A DNA stretch of 21,206 nucleotides from JBKPFU01 sp046728975 (GTDB lineage Bacteria > Actinomycetota > Thermoleophilia > Gaiellales > Gaiellaceae), in assembly GCA_046728975.1 (NCBI GenBank), contig JBKPFU010000212.1, forward strand, positions 1-21,206, in the 5' to 3' direction. The notes beneath the pieces were generated by a model. The model worked only from the letters and a program-made list of their open reading frames with translations. It had not been told where the DNA came from and made no database searches. The position numbers and the translations under genes are program-made. Of this stretch, positions 1 to 6,786 are shown in pieces; position 1 is the stretch's first letter; every line of letters begins with the position of its first letter.

Positions 1-603
1 GTCTCGGGTGACGAAGACGAGCGGCTCTTGATGGGAGGCGGCAAGGCTGAGCAAGGCCGTCTCGCCCGCGCCAAGCTCGAACTCTCCCTCGACGACGCCG
101 TTGACGCTACCCTCGCCGGCGTTCCAGACGCCGAGCGCGAGTGCGTCGCTGCCGAACTGCGCGATGAACCGGCCGTTGCGCTGCTCGAGCTTCGTGCGGA
201 CGCTCGAGTAGACATAGCGCGGGTCGAACAACCAACGCAGCGGCACGTTCCCTTCCAGGCCTTCGACCTTCCGCACGAGCTCACGCTGCGGCGTGATGCA
301 AGTGGTGTCGGTCAGCGTCATCGCGTCGGTGACTCGCACAGCTCCCGAGGCGGAACGGAAGACCGTCTCCAGCACGTTTGAGTCGCGCCTGTAGCGGCGC
401 TCCACCTCGAATCTCTCGCTCGGAGAGAGCTGGAACGAGCCGCCGCGGTCGGCGTCGAGGATGCGCGCGAAGACGGACGGCGAATCGATGTCGGGAAGGC
501 ACAGCCAGTCGATCGACCCGTCCAGCGCAACGAGCGCGGCTGTCCGGCCGTCCCCGATCACCGCGTAATCGCGAATCGGCGCGTAGCCGTCGATCCGCTG
601 CAC
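1..603 (-). CDS. GH15-family glycoside hydrolase (glucoamylase/trehalase-like), 5' part only
   Basis: This encodes the first 201 residues of a protein that continues past the left edge of the window. The N-terminus (RDYAVIGDGRTAALV, then ALDGSIDWLCLPDIDSPSVF at about residues 26-45) is the signature of the N-terminal beta-sandwich domain of bacterial GH15 proteins, which hydrolyse alpha-glucosides such as glucans or trehalose. The catalytic (alpha/alpha)6 barrel would lie outside the window, so substrate cannot be judged. No signal peptide is seen, which suggests a cytoplasmic enzyme. The GTG at 603-601 is the only plausible start: no ATG or GTG lies in frame between it and the upstream gene. 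It begins 7 bases after the dnaE2 stop with no clear Shine-Dalgarno, so cotranscription and reinitiation after dnaE2 are likely (inference). Confidence 0.8.
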   Translation of the reverse strand, partial: MQRIDGYAPIRDYAVIGDGRTAALVALDGSIDWLCLPDIDSPSVFARILDADRGGSFQLSPSERFEVERRYRRDSNVLETVFRSASGAVRVTDAMTLTDTTCITPQRELVRKVEGLEGNVPLRWLFDPRYVYSSVRTKLEQRNGRFIAQFGSDALALGVWNAGEGSVNGVVEGEFELGAGETALLSLAASHQEPLVFVTRD

Positions 604-610
604 GGAGGGA

Positions 611-3600
611 TTATCGGTGTCCGAAGTGGTGCGCGCGCGGCAGCGAGCCGAACACGTCGGCCTCGCCGGCCATCTTCCGCGCGAGGGGCACGAGCGACTC
701 GAGCGCGTGGACGAGGACGTTCTGGTTTCGATCGAAGCGCTCGAAGCGCCCGCGAGCGAGCAGCAGCGGCTCGCCCCTCACGAGCGGCCGGAAGCGCTCG
801 TAGACATGCGGCGGGACGATCAGGTTGACCTGGCCGTGCTCGTCCTCGAGCAGCATGAAGACGACGCCGTTCGCAGTCGCCGGCCGCTGGCGGGCAATCG
901 AGAGCCCTGCAACCGCGATGGTGGCGCGGTTTGCGAGCCGGTCGAGATCGCAGCTGCGCGTGATTCCGGGCGGGAGGTGCGGCCGTAGAAGCTCGAGTGG
1001 ATGCTTTCCGACGGAAAGGCTCGTCGAGCGGTAGTCGGCGAGCATCCGCTCCCACAGCGTCTGCTCGGGCAACGTGGGCGTCGGCGCGGTTGGATCGAGC
1101 GGCAGCGCGAGCTGACGCTGCTCGCCGCCCGAGCCTGGGATGCTCTGCGAGCGAGGCGCGAAGCCGAGCTCCCAGAGGAGTGCGCGCCGCGGGCCGAGCT
1201 CGTCGCACGCGCCCGAGACGATGAGCGCCTCGAGCCGGTCGCGATCGAGCGGCGTGCGCTGGACGAGCTCTCGGATGCTGCGAAACGGCCCGCCGCGATC
1301 GCGTTCGGCGGCGACTGCCCTTGCGGCCTCCTCGCCCAGCGACGTCACGTACTCGAGACCGACGCGAACGCAATCTCCCTCCACCGCGCACGTGGCGGCG
1401 CTTCGGTTCACGTCCGGCGGCATGACCTCCACCCCGCGCCGCTGCGCGTCGCGGACGAGGCTCGAAGGCGGGTAGAAGCCCATCGGCTGCGCGTTCAGGA
1501 GCGCGCACAGGAACTCGGCCGGGTAGTAGTGACGAAGCCACGCCGATTGATAGGCGAGCAGGCCGAACGCCGCCGCGTGCGACTTCGGGAAGCCGAACCC
1601 GGAAAAGCCGGCGAGCTTGTCGTAGACGGCGTCCGCCGTCGCGGCGTCCACGCCGTTGGCGGCCGCGCCCTCGACAAAACGCGCCCGGTAGGCCTCGATC
1701 GCCTCCTCCGAGCGCTTGCGGCTCATCGCCCGGCGCAAGCCTTCGGCCTCCCCCACGCTGAACCCGGCCAGCGCCATCGCGACCTCCAGCACCTGATCCT
1801 GGAAGACGACCACGCCGAGCGTGTCGCGGAGCGGTTCGGCGAGTAGCGGATGGTCGACCGGCGGAACGAACGACGGATCGTGACGGAGCTTCTCGCGGTG
1901 CTCGATGTACGGATGCACGGCCTTGCCCTGAATCGGCCCGGGGCGCACGAGCGCAACCTGGACGGTCAGGTCGTCGAGGTTCTCCGGCCGCGTGCGCAGC
2001 AGGCTCTGCATCTGCGCCCGGCTTTCGATCTGGAAAACGCCGACCGTGTCCGCCCGCTGGATCTCCCCGAAGACCGGCGGATCCTCGAGCGGGATGCGCG
2101 AGAGGTCGATCGGCCGGCCGCGAAGGTTCGCGATCTGCTCCACGCAGTCCTCGACCGCCGACAGCATTCCGAGCCCGAGCAGGTCGATCTTCAGAAAGCC
2201 CGCGTCGGCGCAGGAGTCCTTGTCCCACTGCACAAGCTGCCGGCCCGCCATTGCTGCCGGCATCACGGGGACAAGCTCGACGAGCGGCCGGCTCGAGATG
2301 ACCATGCCGCCCGGGTGCTGCGAGGCGTGGCGCGGGAGACCGGCGATCTCGCCGCAGAGCTCCACGAACGCCCGCCAACGGGGCGAGCGGCGCTTCGTGT
2401 CGGCATCGGGAAGCGCGGCGACCTCGTGCGGGACACGGTATGGATTGCCCTCCGTGATCCGCGCGAGCCGCTCGAGCTCTCCGTGCGGGAGCCCGAGCGC
2501 CTTGCCCACGTCGCGGATCGCCCCGCGCGAGTGGTACGTCGGGAAGCTGGCGACGAGGGCGGCGTGCTCTCTCCCGTACCGGTCGCTGACGGCCGGGAGC
2601 AGCTTCTCGCGGATGTCGCGGGGAAAGTCGAGATCGATGTCCGGGACCGCGGCCATGTCGCGGTTGAGGAACCGGCCCAGTGAAAGCCCCGCCTCGACCG
2701 GATCGACGTGGGAGAGCCCGGTCAGGTAGCAGACGATCGAGCCGACCGAGCTGCCGCGCCCGCGCCCCGGCGGCAGAACGGAGCGCGGTGAGTCGCGGCC
2801 GCGCACCTCGACCCCGATCTCCCGCGCGAGCTCGAGCACCTCCCAGTGCAGGAGGAAGAAGCCGGCGAGACCGAGCTCGTCGATCAGCGCGAGCTCGTCT
2901 TCGAGTCGCTGCCGCGCGCGTTTTCTATGTCCGTTGGCGCTGCCGTACCGCTCGGCGAACGCCCGGTCGCAGACACGCTTCAACTGCGCGATCGCGGGCT
3001 CGCCCTTGTCCGAGAAATCGGGATACATATAGCCGAGGTCCTCGGTCAGGTCGAACCGGAGGCGTTCGGCGAGCTCGCCCGCCCGCTCGACGGCGTCGCG
3101 ATCGAGCGGGAGCCGCTCGGCCATCTCCGCCGGTGCGACGAGGACGCTCTCGTGGTTGCCGCGCCGCTCCCGCTCGCAGCCGTCGAGCGAGGTTCGGTTC
3201 TTCACCGCGACCAGGACGTCCTGCAGCGCCGCGCGGCGCGGGTGGTGCGCGTGTACGTCGCCGGTCGCGACGGTCTGGACGCCGAGCGTCTCGGCGAGCT
3301 CGCGAAGCAGCCCGTTCCTCCGCGTGTCGCCGCGCTCGAACGGCCGCTGCAGCTCGACGAAGAAACGGTCCCGCCCGACCGCGCGAGCGAGCCGCGCCGC
3401 CGCGTTGGGGTTCCGAACGGCGAGGCCGTCGCGCGCGCAGCCGGACAGACAGACGAGCCCTTCGTTCAGCTCCTCGAGCAGCGTCTGGTCGAGCGACGGG
3501 TCGAGGAGCTCTCGCTCCCTGCCGGGTAGCCGAGTTCCTGCATGCGCCGCCGTCAGCAGGCGGCAGAGGTTCGCGTATCCGTGCGCGCTCTCGACCAGCA

Positions 3601-3829
3601 GCGTCACGTGCGCGCCGCCTGCGAGCGTCACCTCCGCGCCCGTGATCGGACGGAGGCCGAAGCTCTTCGCCATGTGCGCGAACTCGAGCGAGCCGTAGAC
3701 GCCGTCGTGGTCGGTCAGCGCGAGCGCCGAGTACTCGAGCTCGGCCGCGCGCAGCGCAAGCTCCTCCGGCAGGGAGGCGCCGTCGAGGAACGAGTACGCT
3801 GAATGCGCGTGGAGCTCGACGTATCCCAT
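611..3829 (-). CDS. dnaE2: Error-prone DNA polymerase III alpha subunit (DnaE2)
   Basis: This is a complete C-family DNA polymerase of 1072 residues, the usual size for DnaE2/ImuC and about 100 shorter than replicative DnaE. An N-terminal PHP domain is seen (ELHAHSAYSF at about 5-14, TDHDG at 39-43, TGDVHAHHP at 189-197). The polymerase core carries PDIDLDF at 396-402 and FLKIDLLG at 545-552, which supply the three catalytic aspartates. Near the C-terminus is an OB-fold stretch (about 950-1040, with VFMLLEDEHGQVNLIV). Family knowledge: DnaE2 copies damaged templates together with ImuB and is induced by the SOS response. The ATG at 3829 has a strong Shine-Dalgarno, AGGAGG, five bases upstream. 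The first 27 bases overlap the 5' end of the divergent bicupin gene. I see no LexA box directly upstream, so SOS control would need read-through from the imuB promoter. Confidence 0.95.
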   Translation of the reverse strand: MGYVELHAHSAYSFLDGASLPEELALRAAELEYSALALTDHDGVYGSLEFAHMAKSFGLRPITGAEVTLAGGAHVTLLVESAHGYANLCRLLTAAHAGTRLPGRERELLDPSLDQTLLEELNEGLVCLSGCARDGLAVRNPNAAARLARAVGRDRFFVELQRPFERGDTRRNGLLRELAETLGVQTVATGDVHAHHPRRAALQDVLVAVKNRTSLDGCERERRGNHESVLVAPAEMAERLPLDRDAVERAGELAERLRFDLTEDLGYMYPDFSDKGEPAIAQLKRVCDRAFAERYGSANGHRKRARQRLEDELALIDELGLAGFFLLHWEVLELAREIGVEVRGRDSPRSVLPPGRGRGSSVGSIVCYLTGLSHVDPVEAGLSLGRFLNRDMAAVPDIDLDFPRDIREKLLPAVSDRYGREHAALVASFPTYHSRGAIRDVGKALGLPHGELERLARITEGNPYRVPHEVAALPDADTKRRSPRWRAFVELCGEIAGLPRHASQHPGGMVISSRPLVELVPVMPAAMAGRQLVQWDKDSCADAGFLKIDLLGLGMLSAVEDCVEQIANLRGRPIDLSRIPLEDPPVFGEIQRADTVGVFQIESRAQMQSLLRTRPENLDDLTVQVALVRPGPIQGKAVHPYIEHREKLRHDPSFVPPVDHPLLAEPLRDTLGVVVFQDQVLEVAMALAGFSVGEAEGLRRAMSRKRSEEAIEAYRARFVEGAAANGVDAATADAVYDKLAGFSGFGFPKSHAAAFGLLAYQSAWLRHYYPAEFLCALLNAQPMGFYPPSSLVRDAQRRGVEVMPPDVNRSAATCAVEGDCVRVGLEYVTSLGEEAARAVAAERDRGGPFRSIRELVQRTPLDRDRLEALIVSGACDELGPRRALLWELGFAPRSQSIPGSGGEQRQLALPLDPTAPTPTLPEQTLWERMLADYRSTSLSVGKHPLELLRPHLPPGITRSCDLDRLANRATIAVAGLSIARQRPATANGVVFMLLEDEHGQVNLIVPPHVYERFRPLVRGEPLLLARGRFERFDRNQNVLVHALESLVPLARKMAGEADVFGSLPRAHHFGHR

Positions 3830-4612
3830 GCCGTCCTCCTACGTCCCGGCGAGGGCGAGACGATCTTCGACGAGAAGCGGCGGACGCTTCGGATCCTCGC
3901 CGACAGTGAGGAGCTGACGCTGAGCTGGTTCCGCTACGAGCCCGGGGAGAAGGGCCCAGACCCGCATGTCCACCGCAAGCACACGGACTCGTTCTTCGTC
4001 CTCGAGGGCGAGCTCGAGTTCGGCCTGGGGCCCGAGGTGCAGAAGGTCCGCGGCGCCGCTGGGACGTTCGCGGCCGCCCCGCCGAACGTCGTGCATACGT
4101 TCCGGAACGCGAGCGACTCGACAGCGGTGTTCGTCAACATCCACGCGCCGAGCATGGGGTTCGGAGATCAGCTGCGCGCCCGCCGCGACGGCCGTGAGGA
4201 GGACGCCGAGCAATTCGACCAGTTCGACCCGCCCGAGGACGGAGGGCGGCCGTTCGAGGACGCCGTCGTCGCCGGTGCCGGCCAAGGAGAACGGCTCGGT
4301 CGGCCGGGGCGATCCTTCGTCCTCGTCAAAGCCGAGCTTCCGGAGCTCTCTGCCTTCGACTCGACCTACGACCCAAGCTGGGAAGGTGTCGACCTGCACA
4401 CGCATGACGACCACGTCGACTCGTTCTTCGTCCTCGACGGCGAGGTCGAGTTCATCCTCGGCGAGGACTCGCTCCGTGCAGGCCCGGGGACGTTCGTCTC
4501 TGCCCCCGTCGCGACACCTCACGGCTTCCGCAATCTCGGCGAGACCCCGATTCGCGTGCTCAACCTCCACACGCCGGACGCCGGCTTCGCCGCTGCGATG
4601 CGCGGCCGTTAG
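3803..4612 (+). CDS. Bicupin-domain protein
   Basis: This 269-residue protein has two cupin domains. The first carries DPHVHRKHTD (metal-ligand motif 1, about 53-62) and PPNVVHTFRN (motif 2, about 93-102). The second repeats this as LHTHDDHVD (198-206) and ATPHGFRN (237-244). In both motif 1 copies an aspartate (D62, D206) stands where the usual cupin glutamate ligand is expected. Cupins of this sort range from small-molecule dioxygenases and isomerases to binding proteins, and the substrate here cannot be named. The ATG at 3803 (or GTG at 3809) lies inside the dnaE2 5' end on the other strand, and no later in-frame start precedes the conserved domain. No good ribosome-binding site is visible. 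The stop is 2 bases from the convergent DUF6504 stop, so the gene fills the space between imuB-DUF6504 and dnaE2. Confidence 0.85.
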   Translation: MRVELDVSHAVLLRPGEGETIFDEKRRTLRILADSEELTLSWFRYEPGEKGPDPHVHRKHTDSFFVLEGELEFGLGPEVQKVRGAAGTFAAAPPNVVHTFRNASDSTAVFVNIHAPSMGFGDQLRARRDGREEDAEQFDQFDPPEDGGRPFEDAVVAGAGQGERLGRPGRSFVLVKAELPELSAFDSTYDPSWEGVDLHTHDDHVDSFFVLDGEVEFILGEDSLRAGPGTFVSAPVATPHGFRNLGETPIRVLNLHTPDAGFAAAMRGR

Positions 4613-4614
4613 CG

Positions 4615-4890
4615 TCAAGCCCTCTGGGTGAACCAGCGGCCCACCTCCTCGTCCCTGAACACGACGGCGTTCTCGCCGGTCTGCAGCACGACGTCGAAAT
4701 AGCGGCGGGTCACCGGCTCCTCCGTCCACCACCGGTCGACGACGCGCCACTCCTCGCGCACGAGCGCGATCGGTACGCGGTTGACCCGTCGCGGAATCCC
4801 GTCGACGTGCGCCTCCACCGCCACCGGCTCCGGCGCGTTTACTCGTCGCGCGGTACGAGCAGCGCTCTCTGCTCCGGAATGCGCGACCAT
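4615..4890 (-). CDS. DUF6504-family protein, probable ImuB partner
   Basis: This 91-residue ORF overlaps the end of imuB by 52 bases in another frame. Its second half (AHVDGIPRRVNRVPI then EEWRVVDRWWTEEP, and YFDVVLQTGENAVVFRDEE, about residues 28-82) resembles the short DUF6504 proteins commonly encoded directly after actinobacterial imuB genes. They are thought to belong to the translesion machinery, but their biochemical role is unknown to me. The ATG at 4890 is chosen because a GGAGGT lies seven bases upstream. GTG codons at 4824 and 4818, just past the imuB stop, would give a protein of about 67-69 residues that keeps the whole conserved part. Translational coupling to imuB is likely in either case. 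The stop faces the bicupin stop 2 bases away with no terminator between them. Confidence 0.75.
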   Translation of the reverse strand: MVAHSGAESAARTARRVNAPEPVAVEAHVDGIPRRVNRVPIALVREEWRVVDRWWTEEPVTRRYFDVVLQTGENAVVFRDEEVGRWFTQRA

Positions 4891-6023
4891 GGTGCGACCT
4901 CCACGACCGAGGACACGGCGCCCGAGCCGACTCCGGCGCGTACCTGACGCAGTCCTTCGCTCAGGTGAGCGCGAAGCTCGTCGCCTTCGGCGCGAACGAG
5001 CTCGAGCTGTTGGCCGACGGACTTCGCCAGCTCGAGCGCCTCGAGGCGAAGCTCGGTCGCCGGCGCCGGCAGCTCGGCCAGTTTCGGCCAGAGCGCGGTG
5101 CGAAGGCGGCCGAGCTCTGCCGTCGCGTCGCGCAACGTCAGCGTTCGGCGCCACGAGCCGCCGCCGACGAGCTTGGCCGAAACGGCGACCTTCCGGATCG
5201 CCCTGTCGTTTCGCTCGGGCTGCGACAGGAGCTGATTGAGCAGCACGCCGAGGGCACGCCGCAACGAGAGCTCGTTGGCGATCGCTTCCTCGAACTCGAG
5301 CGTCGCGGCGAGCTCCGCGGCGACCTTGCGGCCGCGGACGCGTCCCTTCCTTCCACCTCTCGCCAGGCTCCAGGCGCGCCGGCCGTCCGGCCCCAGACGT
5401 TCGGCCACGGCTGCGCCCGGAAGCCCGGCAAGCTGACCAAGCTTTCGCACGCCGAGCTCTTCGAGCTCCTCGCGGCGCTCGTCGTCCATCGGCAGGAGCG
5501 TGAGCGGAAGCGGCGCGAGAAATTCACGCGCCCGCTCGTCCGAGACCACCACGACCTGGCCCGTATGCGCGACGTTCGCGGCAGCGAGCGCTGAAAAGCG
5601 GCGATTCGCTGCTCCCGCGCGGGGATCCCAGACTCCTCCGACCGCGGCGAGCGCCCGCTTCAACGCCGCGTCGAGCCCGCCGTACAGGCGCTCGACGCCG
5701 CGCGTCTCGAAGTAGACGCAGCCGGAGCCGCTGGACTCCACGCCGAAGCCGGCGTCCTCCAACCGCCGCAAGACCTGCTCCCACGCGTGCTCGGCCGCGG
5801 CCGGATCCTGCTCGACGAGCGCGAGATCGGGACAGAGCCCAAGTGCCTCGCCCAGCCGCATGCCCGGCTTGACCCCTGCGGCCTCGGCCGCAGCCGTGAC
5901 GGGTCCCAGCAGTGGCTCGGTTCCGGGCGCGGGCGCGAGCGCGGCCGGCTTCAGCGCCAGCGCAGGCCGCTCCCTGAGCGCCGCGCGCAGCTCGAATCCG
6001 GGGATGACGATGCAACCGACCAT
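4839..6023 (-). CDS. imuB: ImuB-like Y-family DNA polymerase homologue, catalytically degenerate
   Basis: This 394-residue protein has the Y-family polymerase layout: an N-terminal palm, a GMRLGEALGLCP finger segment (54-64), a helix-hairpin-helix-like stretch (about 189-215) and a little-finger domain (about 240-350). The catalytic acidic residues are missing. The first motif reads CIVIPGFELRAAL instead of a DxD-type motif, and the second reads SGCVYFETRGVERLYGG instead of SxDE. That is what separates ImuB from active DinB/Pol IV. QQLELV at 338-343 fits a beta-clamp-binding peptide. Family knowledge: ImuB acts as the scaffold linking DnaE2 to the sliding clamp in SOS mutagenesis. The ATG at 6023 follows a promoter with two LexA boxes and probably has a very short leader without Shine-Dalgarno. 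No imuA/imuA' gene is next to it; comB lies upstream. Confidence 0.9.
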   Translation of the reverse strand: MVGCIVIPGFELRAALRERPALALKPAALAPAPGTEPLLGPVTAAAEAAGVKPGMRLGEALGLCPDLALVEQDPAAAEHAWEQVLRRLEDAGFGVESSGSGCVYFETRGVERLYGGLDAALKRALAAVGGVWDPRAGAANRRFSALAAANVAHTGQVVVVSDERAREFLAPLPLTLLPMDDERREELEELGVRKLGQLAGLPGAAVAERLGPDGRRAWSLARGGRKGRVRGRKVAAELAATLEFEEAIANELSLRRALGVLLNQLLSQPERNDRAIRKVAVSAKLVGGGSWRRTLTLRDATAELGRLRTALWPKLAELPAPATELRLEALELAKSVGQQLELVRAEGDELRAHLSEGLRQVRAGVGSGAVSSVVEVAPWSRIPEQRALLVPRDE

Positions 6024-6026
6024 CAG

Positions 6027-6040
6027 CGAACATATGTTCT
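6027..6040 (-). promoter_or_regulatory. LexA (SOS) box, proximal
   Basis: CGAACATATGTTCT matches the Gram-positive/actinobacterial LexA box CGAACRNRYGTTYG at all but the last base. It covers the predicted -10 element and start point of the imuB promoter and ends 4 bases before the imuB ATG. LexA bound here should block transcription directly. Confidence 0.85.
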
Positions 6041-6065
6041 ACACGAACACATGTTCGCTTGTCAA
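6036..6065 (-). promoter_or_regulatory. imuB SOS promoter (-35 and -10)
   Basis: On the minus strand TTGACA (6065-6060, a perfect -35 hexamer) is followed after 18 bases by TAGAAC (6041-6036, four of six matches to TATAAT). A start point about seven bases on would leave only a few untranslated bases before the imuB ATG at 6023, so the mRNA is probably almost leaderless. The -35 hexamer begins 7 bases after the comB stop. The two LexA boxes occupy the spacer and the -10/start region. Confidence 0.75.
6044..6057 (-). promoter_or_regulatory. LexA (SOS) box, distal
   Basis: CGAACACATGTTCG is a full match to the CGAACRNRYGTTYG consensus. It lies 17 bases (centre to centre) upstream of the proximal box, inside the spacer between the -35 and -10 elements of the imuB promoter. 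Confidence 0.92.
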
Positions 6066-6072
6066 GGGTTTC

Positions 6073-6756
6073 TTACGCCACGATCTCTGCGGCCGCGCCG
6101 ACCATTCCGGAAAAGCGGGGCACGACGTCGAGGATGTTCTCCTGCGAGCACCAGCGGAGATCGTCCTCGAGCCCCGGCGGACCGTACGTGCGCGCATTGA
6201 TCCCCTCCCACGCATTCGGGAACGAGCGCGCGATGACGCCTGCCGCCACCGCCGCATCGCTGCGCTCGCCGTCCAGCAGCCCGCCGATCCGGCCGGCGCA
6301 GTAGGCGTCGTCGATCGCGAAGCGGCCCTGGAAGCCCGCGCAGACGATCGTCACGTCTCCCCCGCTCTCGCCGGCGGCGCGCCCGACCGCGTCCAGGTTC
6401 AGCATCGACCCGAGCAGCACGGTCTTGCACGCGGACGCCGCGGTCAGGATCGCGCGCGTCCCATTCGTCGTCGACATGATTGCAGTCTCGGCGCGGGGCT
6501 CCAAGTACTCGCGGGGAGAGGCGCCGAGGTCGAACCCTTCGATCAACTGCGCGTTTCGCTCGCCGCCGAGCACGGCGGCCTCGCCCAACTCCGCGCGCAG
6601 CGCCCGCGCCTCGTCGATGTCGCCGCAGCAGAGGACGCGCTTGTAGCCCGAGGCCAGGGCTTGCGCGATCGTCGAGGTAGCGCGCATGACGTCAACCACG
6701 ACGGCGACGTCCGCTTCGACGGCCTCGTCCGGCGTGAACGCGACATGAAGGTGCAC
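6073..6756 (-). CDS. ComB-family 2-phosphosulfolactate phosphatase-like protein
   Basis: This 227-residue protein matches the ComB family: VVDVMRATSTI (20-30), GGERN (64-68), STTNGTRAIL (95-104) and a CAGFQGRFAIDD stretch (about 138-149). ComB is a Mg2+-dependent acid phosphatase that removes phosphate from 2-phospho-3-sulfolactate, a step of coenzyme M synthesis in methanogens. Many bacteria without known coenzyme M carry homologues, so the true substrate here is uncertain. The GTG at 6756 is the usable start; no strong Shine-Dalgarno is seen. It is divergent from the rhomboid gene with 30 bases between starts. The 49 bases between its stop and imuB are fully taken up by the SOS promoter, with no room for a standard terminator. 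Confidence 0.85.
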   Translation of the reverse strand: MHLHVAFTPDEAVEADVAVVVDVMRATSTIAQALASGYKRVLCCGDIDEARALRAELGEAAVLGGERNAQLIEGFDLGASPREYLEPRAETAIMSTTNGTRAILTAASACKTVLLGSMLNLDAVGRAAGESGGDVTIVCAGFQGRFAIDDAYCAGRIGGLLDGERSDAAVAAGVIARSFPNAWEGINARTYGPPGLEDDLRWCSQENILDVVPRFSGMVGAAAEIVA

Positions 6757-6786
6757 GTCGTTACGCTAGTTCCCGCCGTGGAACCA

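Noticed and set aside
558..2378. A 606-codon minus-strand frame overlapping dnaE2
   Set aside because: It is a shifted frame inside dnaE2 with Arg/Ala/Gly-rich composition and no domain. Its end runs into the GH15 gene region.
4084..4102. Inverted repeat GAACGT-N7-ACGTTC, considered as a LexA box for dnaE2
   Set aside because: The spacing does not fit the 14-base LexA box. The bases encode the conserved cupin motif PPNVVHTF, and the site lies about 250 bases from the dnaE2 start.
5860..6786. Long N-terminal extension of the rhomboid reading frame
   Set aside because: The frame is open by chance antisense to imuB and comB. The protein homology starts at the zinc finger encoded from 6787.
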